Part shown: piece by piece, positions 1 through 7,655 of the stretch
How the letters are laid out: each line of letters opens with the position of its first letter
How positions within the stretch are numbered: position 1 is the stretch's first letter
Origin: Prevotella sp. DNF00663
GTDB taxonomy: Bacteria; Bacteroidota; Bacteroidia; Bacteroidales; Bacteroidaceae
Assembly: GCF_001553265.1 (NCBI RefSeq)
Contig: NZ_KQ960616.1
Coordinates: forward strand, 1-34,122
Reading direction: 5' to 3'
DNA length: 34,122 nt
Position numbers and translations under genes: made by a program
The notes under the pieces: generated by a model
Told to the model about the DNA's origin: nothing
Database searches by the model: none
Seen by the model: only the letters and a program-made list of their open reading frames with translations

Positions 1-32
1 TCAAAATGGCATTTTCATTTTGACACACCCTC
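1..32 (-). repeat. Probable insertion-sequence end at left window edge
   Basis: Positions 17-32, read on the minus strand, are GAGGGTGTGTCAAAAT. The same 16 bases occur on the plus strand at 34095-34110. The two copies face outward, each running off its end of the window. Bases 1-23 also form an inverted repeat (TCAAAATG at 1-8, CATTTTGA at 16-23). This is how the terminal repeat of a multicopy insertion sequence would look where an assembly breaks. No transposase sequence is inside the window, so the identity as an IS end is inferred. Confidence 0.5.
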
Positions 33-49
33 ATATCATAGATAGCTCA

Positions 50-83
50 ATAGAGTCTTTATGTATTACATGTGTGACTCTAT
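50..83 (-). terminator. Hairpin downstream of the ROK kinase
   Basis: ATAGAGTC at 50-57 and GACTCTAT at 76-83 form a perfect 8-bp stem just past the stop codon of the kinase gene. There is no good T run after it on the minus strand, so it is a weak terminator candidate or a 3'-end stabilising structure. Confidence 0.35.
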
Positions 84-90
84 GTTGATT

Positions 91-1080
91 TTAGTTGTTT
101 GTGTCTGTTATATCCCAACCTACGGCACTGGCTCCCAATACTGCTGCTGAGCTACCCTCTAGCCCGCTAATAAGAAATTTAGCCTTGTCTTTGTAGATTT
201 TCAAAACATGCTCGTTATAACTCTTGATTAGTGGATCCATAAGCAAATCACCAGCCTTTGTCAAACCACCGAAGAAGATAAATGCTTCGGGTGAAGAGAA
301 TGCTGTGAAGTTTGCACATGCTTCTCCTAAGAGTTTTCCTGTGAAATCGTATATGTCGAGTGCTAGCTTATCACCCTTGCTAGCCGCAATACTTACGTCA
401 AGGCTGGTGATATCTTCCGCTTTCATATCGCGCAATAAAGACGGTTCATCGCTGTTTACCAAGAACTCACGTGCAGTACGAGCTACACCGGTAGCAGAAC
501 AATATGCTTCCAAGCAGCCGTTTCGACCGCATCCACATGAGCGTCCATCAGCGGGACGAACGACTACGTGCCCCAACTCGCCTGCGAAACCATCGCTTCC
601 GTATACCAATTGTCCATTGACAACGATACCTGAGCCTACTCCTGTACCCAATGTGATGACAATGAAGTTTTTCATTCCACGAGCTACCCCGTATGTCATA
701 TCGCCGATTGCTGCAGCATTGGCGTCATTGGTGAGTGCTACCGGTATTCCTAATTTTTTACTGAATAAGTCTGCAAGAGGTACGATACCGCTGTTTCCCC
801 ATGAGAGGTTGGGAGCAAATTCAATAGTTCCCTTATAGAAATTGCCATTAGGTGCTCCGATACCCATAGCTTTTATCTTGTTGATACCGCCAACTTGTTC
901 GATGATAATGTGCAAAGCTTCCACAGATGCATCTACATAATCATAGACATTATCATAGCCTTGAGTCTTAATAGCAGTTGTAGCCTTGATTTCACCGCGA
1001 CTGTCCACAATGCCAAAAACAGAGTTTGTGCCACCTAGGTCTAGTCCTATTACATAAGGCTTTAATTCTTGAGATTCCAT
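91..1080 (-). CDS. ROK family glucokinase-like sugar kinase
   Basis: This 329-residue protein is a cytoplasmic ATP-dependent sugar kinase of the ROK family, most likely phosphorylating glucose to glucose 6-phosphate. The N-terminal phosphate-binding motif LGGTNS lies near residues 15-20. It is followed by NDANAAAIG, the LGTGVGSG nucleotide-binding loop, GELGH, and the ROK zinc-binding cluster CGCGRNGCLE, which is intact. Length is usual for the family. The start ATG at 1080 gives an N-terminus in register with the family, and a well-formed Bacteroidota promoter lies about 100 bp upstream. It is transcribed separately from the ClC gene, whose stop lies 156 bp upstream. Family assignment is certain. 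The exact sugar (glucose, N-acetylmannosamine or other) cannot be settled from sequence, and no DNA-binding domain is present, so it is a kinase and not a ROK repressor. Confidence 0.93.
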   Translation of the reverse strand: MESQELKPYVIGLDLGGTNSVFGIVDSRGEIKATTAIKTQGYDNVYDYVDASVEALHIIIEQVGGINKIKAMGIGAPNGNFYKGTIEFAPNLSWGNSGIVPLADLFSKKLGIPVALTNDANAAAIGDMTYGVARGMKNFIVITLGTGVGSGIVVNGQLVYGSDGFAGELGHVVVRPADGRSCGCGRNGCLEAYCSATGVARTAREFLVNSDEPSLLRDMKAEDITSLDVSIAASKGDKLALDIYDFTGKLLGEACANFTAFSSPEAFIFFGGLTKAGDLLMDPLIKSYNEHVLKIYKDKAKFLISGLEGSSAAVLGASAVGWDITDTNN

Positions 1081-1178
1081 TTGTTTGTTATTTAAAGTTA
1101 GTATTTATTCTGATTTTGTTTTTTAGGTTGAACCTTGATAGTGGTTCTAGCGAATACTTTTAGTAGCCTTTCTGTTAG

Positions 1179-1209
1179 CAAAGTTATTAAAATAATGTAG
1201 AAACACAAA
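1179..1209 (-). promoter_or_regulatory. Bacteroidota-type promoter for the ROK kinase
   Basis: On the minus strand a -33 TTTG (1206-1209) is followed after 19 bp by TAACTTTG (1179-1186), an exact match to the -7 consensus TAnnTTTG. Transcription would start near 1173 and give a leader of about 90 nt. A small CACAAA/TTTGTG hairpin overlaps the -33 element and could end the upstream ClC transcript. Confidence 0.65.
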
Positions 1210-1236
1210 TTTTCTTTGTGAATTTTAGCATAATTA

Positions 1237-3042
1237 CTATTCCGAAGAGAAGTCGGAAACCATTTTCCTGTACATGCTATACATGCGTGTACGCGATACG
1301 TAACCAATCAATCTGCCCGAAATATCTACGACAGCCAAGAAGTTACTATTGGTCTTTTCAAACTTCTGCATCACATCTACCATCTTATCGCCCGTACTCA
1401 AAGTCGTTGAAACCGGTGTCATAATCTGCCTTACGGTAAAGCGATTATAAAGTTCCGTGCGGAACATGATGTGACGTATTTTGGTAATATCGACTTCTCC
1501 TAATAGTGTTCCTGCACTATCAAGCACAGGGAGGAAGCTAGTATGACTCTTACTGATGAAGTTGATAAGTTTTCCTAACGGCATGTCTTGGTCTACTGAT
1601 GTGAACTGCCGATCAATAATACTATCTAAGCTCATCAGAGTCAGTACGGCTCTATCAGTATGGTGAGTGATGAGTTTACCCTCACGTGCCAGACGCATAC
1701 CATAGATACTATGTTGTTCAAATATGTTGATAGTAAGATAAGCGCTGATGCATACTATCATCAAGGGCATTAGTAATTTATAGCCACCAGTTATCTCTGC
1801 GATCAGAAACATACCTGTAAGAGGGGCTTGCATAACGCCGGCCATGACACCAGCCATACCCATTAAGGCAAAGTTTTTTTCAGGAACGTAGATACCAATA
1901 TTGTATAAATTCCACACGCGTGCAAAGAAAAAGCCGGCAAATCCACCGATGAATAGTGAAGGAGCAAAGGTTCCTCCACATCCCCCCGCGCCGTTAGTGG
2001 CTGAGGTGGCAAATACCTTTGTCAATAAGACAAGACCAATATAGACTACTAATAAATTGCTGTGTCCAGCAAAAAGCGAGCCATTCATCACTTGATCCCA
2101 GTCTGTCTGCGTACGTCCATCTAACAAATAGTTGATGGCATCCCATCCTTCACCATAGAGCGAAGGGAATAAGAAAATGAGAGAACTAAGAATCAGCCCC
2201 CCCATAATCAGTTTGACATATGGGCGTTTGTTCATCTTTGCGAATATATTTTCGCAGGCGGTCATGGTTCGCATGAAGTAGAGTCCGACGATACCACAGA
2301 ATAATCCTAGCAAGATACATTCCGGTAGCCGCTCTATTACCCATGAGTTATCGAGCTGAAAATCGAATAGGCTTTTGCTACCAACAAATATATAAGAGAA
2401 GCAGGTTGCCGTGACGCAACTGATTAGGATGGGGAGTAGGGAGGCCATAGTGAGGTCTACCATGAGTACCTCCAATGTGAATACAAGACCGGCAATAGGA
2501 GCTTTATAGATGCCGGCAATGGCTCCGGCCGCACCACAGCCCACTAATAACATGAGGGTGCGATTGTCCATTCGGAACAATTTGCCAAGATTGGATCCTA
2601 TGGCTGACCCTGTGAGAACAATAGGTGCCTCTGCACCGACAGAACCACCAAATCCGATGGTGATACCGGAGGCGATGACCGACGACCAACAGTTATGGCT
2701 TCGTAACCGGGATTGTTTGGTGGAGATAGCATAAAGCACACGAGTAATACCGTGAGAAATGTTATCTTTCACCACATGGCGGACAAATAAAGATGTAAAA
2801 TAAATACCGATGACAGGAAATAAAAGGTAGAGCCAGTTGTATGTGTCCTGTGCAAAACCTGCTGTCAGCAGTTGTTGTATTTGTCTAATGATGAAATGGA
2901 GGATGTATCCTGCCACAGATGCAAAGAAGCCAATGGCAAAAGATAGGATAAGTACCATCTTTCGGGTATCTATATGAGATTCCCGCCAGTTGGTAAGTTT
3001 GTCTATCAACGTGTTTGGTTGTATATCTTTAGCCGCTTCCAT
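1237..3042 (-). CDS. ClC-family anion channel/antiporter with C-terminal CBS pair
   Basis: This 601-residue inner-membrane protein has a ClC pore core (about residues 30-450) and two CBS domains (about 460-595). The external gating glutamate is present in GGSVGAEAP (E138), and the second anion-binding motif is seen as GGTFAPS. Two other canonical positions differ. The usual GSGIP filter reads SHGIT (about residues 96-100). The proton-path glutamate, E203 in the E. coli protein, aligns with valine in FTLEVLM (V192). The CBS pair suggests regulation by nucleotides or ionic strength, as in other CBS-bearing ClC proteins. The ATG at 3042 lies 8 bp after the tsaC stop, so the two are probably cotranscribed. 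Chloride is the expected ion, but the altered filter leaves selectivity open. Confidence 0.93.
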   Translation of the reverse strand: MEAAKDIQPNTLIDKLTNWRESHIDTRKMVLILSFAIGFFASVAGYILHFIIRQIQQLLTAGFAQDTYNWLYLLFPVIGIYFTSLFVRHVVKDNISHGITRVLYAISTKQSRLRSHNCWSSVIASGITIGFGGSVGAEAPIVLTGSAIGSNLGKLFRMDNRTLMLLVGCGAAGAIAGIYKAPIAGLVFTLEVLMVDLTMASLLPILISCVTATCFSYIFVGSKSLFDFQLDNSWVIERLPECILLGLFCGIVGLYFMRTMTACENIFAKMNKRPYVKLIMGGLILSSLIFLFPSLYGEGWDAINYLLDGRTQTDWDQVMNGSLFAGHSNLLVVYIGLVLLTKVFATSATNGAGGCGGTFAPSLFIGGFAGFFFARVWNLYNIGIYVPEKNFALMGMAGVMAGVMQAPLTGMFLIAEITGGYKLLMPLMIVCISAYLTINIFEQHSIYGMRLAREGKLITHHTDRAVLTLMSLDSIIDRQFTSVDQDMPLGKLINFISKSHTSFLPVLDSAGTLLGEVDITKIRHIMFRTELYNRFTVRQIMTPVSTTLSTGDKMVDVMQKFEKTNSNFLAVVDISGRLIGYVSRTRMYSMYRKMVSDFSSE

Positions 3043-3050
3043 GTTTAATC

Positions 3051-3620
3051 CTATTTTCTGATAATTGTCACCTCACCGTTTTTAGTGAGCTTGATAATAG
3101 AACTAGGGGTATGCGGTTTGTGTTCTTGTCTTCTAGTCGAACATACATAGTCTACCGAATCTAAGAGCTCTTGACTTATATCACAGTAGTTGGCGGCAGC
3201 AGGTTCACCGCTTATATTTGCACTAGTACTTACCAACGGCTTCTGAAAACGGAAGCAAAGCTCGCGTGAGAATGCTTCTTTGGTGATGCGCAATGCAATG
3301 CTACCATCCTCTGCAATTAGGTTAGGAGCGAGGTTTACGGCTTCGTCAAGAATGACTGTGGTGGGTTTGGTTGCCAAATCGAACAAGTCCCACGCCACAT
3401 TTGGTACATTCCTTACGTATCTTTGCAGTCTTGCGTCAGAATCGACTAGGCAGATAAGTGCTTTAGAATCATCGCGACGTTTAATCTTATATACTTTAGC
3501 TACAGCCTCTGCATTGGTGGCATCGCATCCGATTCCCCATACTGTATCGGTTGGATATAAAATGACTCCACCCGATTTCAGGCATTCAATAGCATTCTTT
3601 ATGTCTTCTGCTTGTGTCAT
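3051..3620 (-). CDS. tsaC: Threonylcarbamoyl-AMP synthase (TsaC/Sua5/YrdC family)
   Basis: At 189 residues this is the short form of the family, consisting of the YrdC domain alone without the C-terminal Sua5 domain. It makes threonylcarbamoyl-AMP from threonine, bicarbonate and ATP, the first step of t6A37 tRNA modification. Recognisable motifs are YPTDTVWGIGCDA near residues 22-34, KRRDDSKAL near 47-55 and STSANISGEPAA near 131-142. It sits in a cluster with fmt and other translation or envelope genes, with the ClC gene 8 bp downstream. A candidate promoter lies in the 103-bp gap that separates it from fmt. The family is sure. The symbol tsaC is chosen over sua5 because of length. Confidence 0.93.
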   Translation of the reverse strand: MTQAEDIKNAIECLKSGGVILYPTDTVWGIGCDATNAEAVAKVYKIKRRDDSKALICLVDSDARLQRYVRNVPNVAWDLFDLATKPTTVILDEAVNLAPNLIAEDGSIALRITKEAFSRELCFRFQKPLVSTSANISGEPAAANYCDISQELLDSVDYVCSTRRQEHKPHTPSSIIKLTKNGEVTIIRK

Positions 3621-3673
3621 ATTGAGTTTTCATAAAGTACCCGCAGGTATCTGTTTCTTAATGAATTGGATTG

Positions 3674-3705
3674 CGAAGATAGCATAAAATCCGGAAAAAG
3701 CCAAG
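3674..3705 (-). promoter_or_regulatory. Candidate promoter for tsaC-ClC
   Basis: In the fmt-tsaC gap the minus strand carries CTTG (3702-3705), a 20-bp spacer and TATCTTCG (3674-3681), one mismatch from the -7 consensus. This would let tsaC and the ClC gene be expressed apart from mltG-fmt. The same DNA has a short open frame (3630-3731) without an ATG, which I do not call as a gene. Confidence 0.4.
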
Positions 3706-3723
3706 AAGATTACTGCAAATCCG

Positions 3724-4689
3724 TTATAATCTTATTCCGTTGATAAAGTCAGATGATTTCATGCGCTTCTTCCCTGCAAGCTGCAATTCTGTGATTTCAA
3801 GCCATTCGCCAAGGCAAGCTATATAGAGATGCTTGCTGTCTGAAGCCCACAACTCTCCGGGAGAGGCCTCTGTCTTTAAGCCTGTTTTACGACTCTTGAA
3901 TATCTTTAGAATACTTTTTCCTTTGCTGGGGAGCTCTATCTCTGTCCATGTGCCGGGATAAGGGCTAAGTCCACGAATGAAGTCGTATACTTTTTTTGCC
4001 GGCTGTTGCCAATTGATCTCGCATGTATCCTTAAAAATCTTGGGTGCAGATTTGAGTTCTTTAATGCCGGCTTCAACAGCAAAAGTTTCTTGGTCGGTCG
4101 TCGTCAATTCTCCATTCGATTCCAGTATCAGGTTGATTGTCTCGATAGCTGCATCTGCTCCTAAGTGCATTAAGCCGTCGTATACATATTCCACGTCGGC
4201 TTCATCGGGTATCTCGAATTGCTTTTGCATGATGATACGGCCGGTATCAATGTCTTTGTCAAGAAAGAATGTGGTCACTCCGGTTTGTGTCTCGCCATTG
4301 ATAACAGCCCAATTGATAGGAGCTGCCCCTCGGTATTGGGGTAATAGGGCTGCATGGACATTAAAAGTTCCAAACCGCGGCATATCCCATACCACTTCCG
4401 GAAGCATACGGAAGGCTACTACCACCTGCAAGTCGGCTTGATAGGAACGTAGCTGTTCTACAAATTCTGGGTCTTTCATTTTGATCGGTTGTAGTACCGG
4501 TAAATTGTGAGCCATGGCATATTGCTTCACCATAGAGGCTTGTAGCTGGTCTTGGTGTCTACCTACAGGCTTGTCGGGTTGTGTCACTACAGCCACGACA
4601 TTATATCCTCCTTTGACGAGTTTGCGTAGGGATTCTACAGCAAACTCTGGAGTTCCCATGAATATAATGCGTAAGTCTTTCTTGTCCAT
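3724..4689 (-). CDS. fmt: Methionyl-tRNA formyltransferase
   Basis: This 321-residue enzyme transfers a formyl group from 10-formyltetrahydrofolate to initiator Met-tRNA. The N-terminal Rossmann-like domain opens with IIFMGTPEFAVESL and carries the hallmark NVHAALLPQYRGAAPINWAV near residues 109-128, followed by GVTTFFLDKDIDTG. The C-terminal OB-like tRNA-binding domain (about 210-315) contains the typical YDFIRGLSPYPGTW. Length is normal. The ATG at 4689 is 4 bp after the mltG stop, so mltG and fmt form one transcription unit. Nothing in the sequence is unusual and the assignment is secure. Confidence 0.97.
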   Translation of the reverse strand: MDKKDLRIIFMGTPEFAVESLRKLVKGGYNVVAVVTQPDKPVGRHQDQLQASMVKQYAMAHNLPVLQPIKMKDPEFVEQLRSYQADLQVVVAFRMLPEVVWDMPRFGTFNVHAALLPQYRGAAPINWAVINGETQTGVTTFFLDKDIDTGRIIMQKQFEIPDEADVEYVYDGLMHLGADAAIETINLILESNGELTTTDQETFAVEAGIKELKSAPKIFKDTCEINWQQPAKKVYDFIRGLSPYPGTWTEIELPSKGKSILKIFKSRKTGLKTEASPGELWASDSKHLYIACLGEWLEITELQLAGKKRMKSSDFINGIRL

Positions 4690-4693
4690 CTTC

Positions 4694-5743
4694 TTATTTA
4701 ATTCCTCTTTCGTTCAATGCTTTAGCATATTTTGCAGCATTTTGCAAATGCTCTTGATAGGTTACGGCGAAATTGTGGGTACCGCTGAAGTCTTCCTTTG
4801 CACACATATATAGGTATCTATGATGCACATAGTTGAGTACGGCATCGATTCCTGCTATACTTGGAATCCTAATCGGGCCGGGAGGTAGGCCTGTGTTGGT
4901 ATAAGTATTATACGGGCTGTGGATATAGAGAAGGTTGTTATAGATACGATGTAAGTCGAATTTCTTCCATGCGAATTTGATAGTTGGGTCTGCTTGTAGT
5001 GGCATTCCCTGTGGATACTCTGCATCCCTGAACATCAGTCGGTTATAGTACATGCCTGCAATCATCGGTTTTTCTGCATCATTAGCAGTCTCTTCGTCTA
5101 TGATACTTGCTAAAGTGCTAACCTCATTTGGGGATAATTTCATAGCTTTGGCTTTCTGTTGGCGCTCGCTATTCCAAAATTTCCGGTTCTCTTTTTGCAT
5201 CTTTAAGAGAAACTTATCGATGTTCGTATCCCAATAAACATCATAGGTATTAGGTATGAACATACCTGCGATGGTGGTCGTATCGTAACCATGTTTTTGG
5301 CATACAGACTCATTGCTTAGAGCATTCATGATAGTGGCGCTGTCCAGCATGAGTTTCTTGCTGATTTCGGCAGATAGTCTACCAAGCGTACGAACGCTAG
5401 GGATGGTCAAACTTACCGGTGTTTGAAGTCCGTTTTTGATATGGCGGAACACTTTGAAAGCACCTTCTCCGGGTCTAACGGCATATTGTCCGGTCTTAAT
5501 ATGTTTCGGATATGAACTATGTCGGACAAGTGTACGGAAGCCTGTCATACCATGCTCCGAGGCAATGGGAGTGAGTTTTGTATAGACAGAGTCTATATTG
5601 TCGTCGGTGTCAATATATACATACTTCACATCATTGTTGTCGATAGAGAACGATGAAAAGAAATAATAATAGAGAAGGCCAATGATAACAACAAGACAAC
5701 CAATGGCTGGAATAATGTATTTCCTTTTTAAATCTTTCTTCAT
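4694..5743 (-). CDS. mltG: Endolytic murein transglycosylase MltG (YceG-like)
   Basis: This 349-residue protein has one N-terminal transmembrane helix (about residues 11-31) and a large periplasmic YceG domain. It cleaves nascent glycan strands and is thought to set peptidoglycan chain length. The catalytic region is TLASIIDEETANDAEKPMIAGMYYNRL, followed by the family motifs PLQADPTIKFA and SPYNTYTNTGLPPGPI. Length matches the family. It is first in the mltG-fmt unit, with a TACCTTTG -7 element 20 bp upstream of the start. Its partners in the peptidoglycan machinery are not in this window. Confidence 0.95.
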   Translation of the reverse strand: MKKDLKRKYIIPAIGCLVVIIGLLYYYFFSSFSIDNNDVKYVYIDTDDNIDSVYTKLTPIASEHGMTGFRTLVRHSSYPKHIKTGQYAVRPGEGAFKVFRHIKNGLQTPVSLTIPSVRTLGRLSAEISKKLMLDSATIMNALSNESVCQKHGYDTTTIAGMFIPNTYDVYWDTNIDKFLLKMQKENRKFWNSERQQKAKAMKLSPNEVSTLASIIDEETANDAEKPMIAGMYYNRLMFRDAEYPQGMPLQADPTIKFAWKKFDLHRIYNNLLYIHSPYNTYTNTGLPPGPIRIPSIAGIDAVLNYVHHRYLYMCAKEDFSGTHNFAVTYQEHLQNAAKYAKALNERGIK

Positions 5744-5765
5744 ATGATGATATTCAAAGTTGTTG

Positions 5766-5773
5766 CAAAGGTA
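5766..5773 (-). promoter_or_regulatory. Probable -7 element for mltG-fmt
   Basis: The minus strand reads TACCTTTG, an exact match to TAnnTTTG, 22 bp before the mltG ATG. I find no convincing TTTG at the -33 distance, so the promoter is only half supported. Confidence 0.4.
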
Positions 5774-5871
5774 GTAAAAAACTTCGAATGGATGTATTTG
5801 CTTACTACCTTTATCGTTATTATTTTACTGCATGGGCGTATCAGTAATTTTGCATTGCCTCTTCAGTAAAA

Positions 5872-5910
5872 CTGCAAGGGCTTAACACGAATAGTGAAAA
5901 GCCCTTGCAG
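5872..5910 (-). terminator. Strong hairpin terminator of the dnaN-recN-TPR operon
   Basis: CTGCAAGGGCTT at 5872-5883 pairs perfectly with AAGCCCTTGCAG at 5899-5910. The 15-nt loop contains a further CAC/GTG pair. On the minus strand it is followed by TTTTACTG. It lies 60 bp past the stop of the TPR-protein gene and closes the six-gene minus-strand operon. Confidence 0.7.
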
Positions 5911-5970
5911 CAATATGATAATAATGGATTGGTATACCTATATAATCATTCTGTGTTGACGATATGGGTT

Positions 5971-7641
5971 TTATAGTTTTTTGAGATATTCTTCTGCACG
6001 TGTATCTCCCAATTCTTTGGCTTTCTGTAATGCCTTCTTTGCCTCTTCCTTTTGGTTGCGTTCTTTTTGGGCTAATCCTAAGAGCAGCCATCCATCTGAG
6101 TATTCCGGTGCAAGAATAGTACATCTTCTAGCGGTCTCAAAGGCATCATCAAATCGTCTGACACGCAATTGAAGTGATGACATTTCTGCATAATAGGTAG
6201 GCTCCTGTGGATTCAATATCAAGGCTCTGGCAATGTCTGTAAGTGCCTGTTGGTATTGTCTGATTTGCAATTCGCATTTATAGCGAGTGTAATAGAAGAA
6301 ATGATCTACGCGTCCGAGCATCAATGTGTCGTACTGATTATAGTCGGCAAGTGCTTTACGCCATTCCTTGTTCTCGTCGTAAGCATAAGCTCTGGCTAAG
6401 ATGTAAGGGGCTGCCACACTTGTCAGAGGGCGAGGGCAGACTGCAATAGCGCTATCAAGCAATGCCATAATCTCTGTTTGTGGAGCCTTCAGTTGCTGCT
6501 TACATTGAGCTGCTTCGTAAAAGAGCTCGCCATTTCTGAGCGAAGTTTTTGTCAAATCCATGAATTGTTTGTAGGCCTCTTTGTATTCTCCCTTGGCATA
6601 AACGATTTGTGCAATTTGGTGTTGGTAGATAGGCGAGGGATTAATCTTGTAAGCCTCTTGTGCTTCAGTCATGGCTTTGTCCATACTCCATGCAGGATAA
6701 GCGTCTTGACCATGGTATATTTCTTTTTGGAATATCACCTTTGCATAATTGGAGTGCGCCTCGTCTTTCTTCGTACAATTAGCAATAGATTGAGCCATAA
6801 GCTTGTCTGCCTGTTCGTATTTGTTTGCTCCGACCAACATCAAAGCTTTGGTAGAGTAACCTTCCGGTGATTTTGGAAAAGCTTGGATATAGTCGTCTAC
6901 ATATTGGGCATGGGTGAGAGAGTCGCATTGCTCGGTCGACATCATCAGCATTAATAGTGCCTGTTGCTCGTCTGTAGGAAGTATGGCGCGTATCCCTGTG
7001 GTCTTGAGGATGGGGTCGCTAAGCGATAACCCGGTTGTTTTGAACTCATTCACTAAACGTACGTCTGTAGCATGGACAGTTGTACCATCGGCAGATAATT
7101 GGGCAATGCCGATGATTTGACCATTAGAATTGCAGATAGGAGCACCGATAGCAGATTCAGCAATCGTTTTATCAAAGACGTAATAATTGAATGTCTGATT
7201 GAATTTCTCAACCTTGGCAACGGCTAATGGGGTGGTAGCATTGGCTTTTATAGAGTAGTCAACAAGGAATGTCTTTGCTCCGGTACAGGCTGGAGTCTGT
7301 GCAAGTGGAGCTGGGGTTGAGCTGGTTCCAGCGCGGAATTTGCAAATATCGTAGAGTTCATTGGCTCCCCACATACCTGTAACCGGGTATTTATTGCCGT
7401 TTCCATCGACAATAACCGCACTTGCTGCACCTTTGAAAGGAGTCAGTAGACTAACGGCTTCTCCCTTGTTTCCGATGAAGAAACCTTTGCTGGAAGCATG
7501 TATGGAACCATCTTTGTTGAAAGTAGTCAGAGTAAATACTGATTTCGTAACATTTTTAATGTTACTAGATTGAGCATACCCTTGAACCATGCTCAATAAT
7601 AGTAATGCTAGAATTGTGATGTGATAACGTATGTTTGTCAT
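5971..7641 (-). CDS. Secreted trypsin-like-fold (pseudoprotease) protein with TPR repeats
   Basis: The 556-residue product begins with a signal peptide (hydrophobic stretch at about 8-18, likely cleavage after GYA near residue 23). Residues about 27-200 look like a chymotrypsin/HtrA-type serine protease fold (SKGFFIGNKGEAVSLL, ELYDICKF, AESAIGAPICNSNGQIIGIAQ). The catalytic histidine position aligns with proline in LLTPF, and the GNSGGP serine motif is replaced by AIGAP, so peptidase activity is unlikely. The rest (about 230-550) is a run of TPR repeats, for example DALFETARRC-type helices and DGWLLLGLAQKERNQKEEA. It probably acts as a periplasmic or surface scaffold. It lies 14 bp after recN and is the last gene of the operon. 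The domain calls are from sequence and the function is unknown. Confidence 0.75.
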   Translation of the reverse strand: MTNIRYHITILALLLLSMVQGYAQSSNIKNVTKSVFTLTTFNKDGSIHASSKGFFIGNKGEAVSLLTPFKGAASAVIVDGNGNKYPVTGMWGANELYDICKFRAGTSSTPAPLAQTPACTGAKTFLVDYSIKANATTPLAVAKVEKFNQTFNYYVFDKTIAESAIGAPICNSNGQIIGIAQLSADGTTVHATDVRLVNEFKTTGLSLSDPILKTTGIRAILPTDEQQALLMLMMSTEQCDSLTHAQYVDDYIQAFPKSPEGYSTKALMLVGANKYEQADKLMAQSIANCTKKDEAHSNYAKVIFQKEIYHGQDAYPAWSMDKAMTEAQEAYKINPSPIYQHQIAQIVYAKGEYKEAYKQFMDLTKTSLRNGELFYEAAQCKQQLKAPQTEIMALLDSAIAVCPRPLTSVAAPYILARAYAYDENKEWRKALADYNQYDTLMLGRVDHFFYYTRYKCELQIRQYQQALTDIARALILNPQEPTYYAEMSSLQLRVRRFDDAFETARRCTILAPEYSDGWLLLGLAQKERNQKEEAKKALQKAKELGDTRAEEYLKKL

Positions 7642-7655
7642 AATTGATAATTTTT

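Noticed and set aside
3630..3731. A 33-codon minus-strand frame between fmt and tsaC that reads like a short membrane helix (GFAVIFLAFSGFYAIFAIQF)
   Set aside because: It has no ATG or GTG, only an internal TTG, and a stop directly before it. The same bases carry a better-supported promoter for tsaC.
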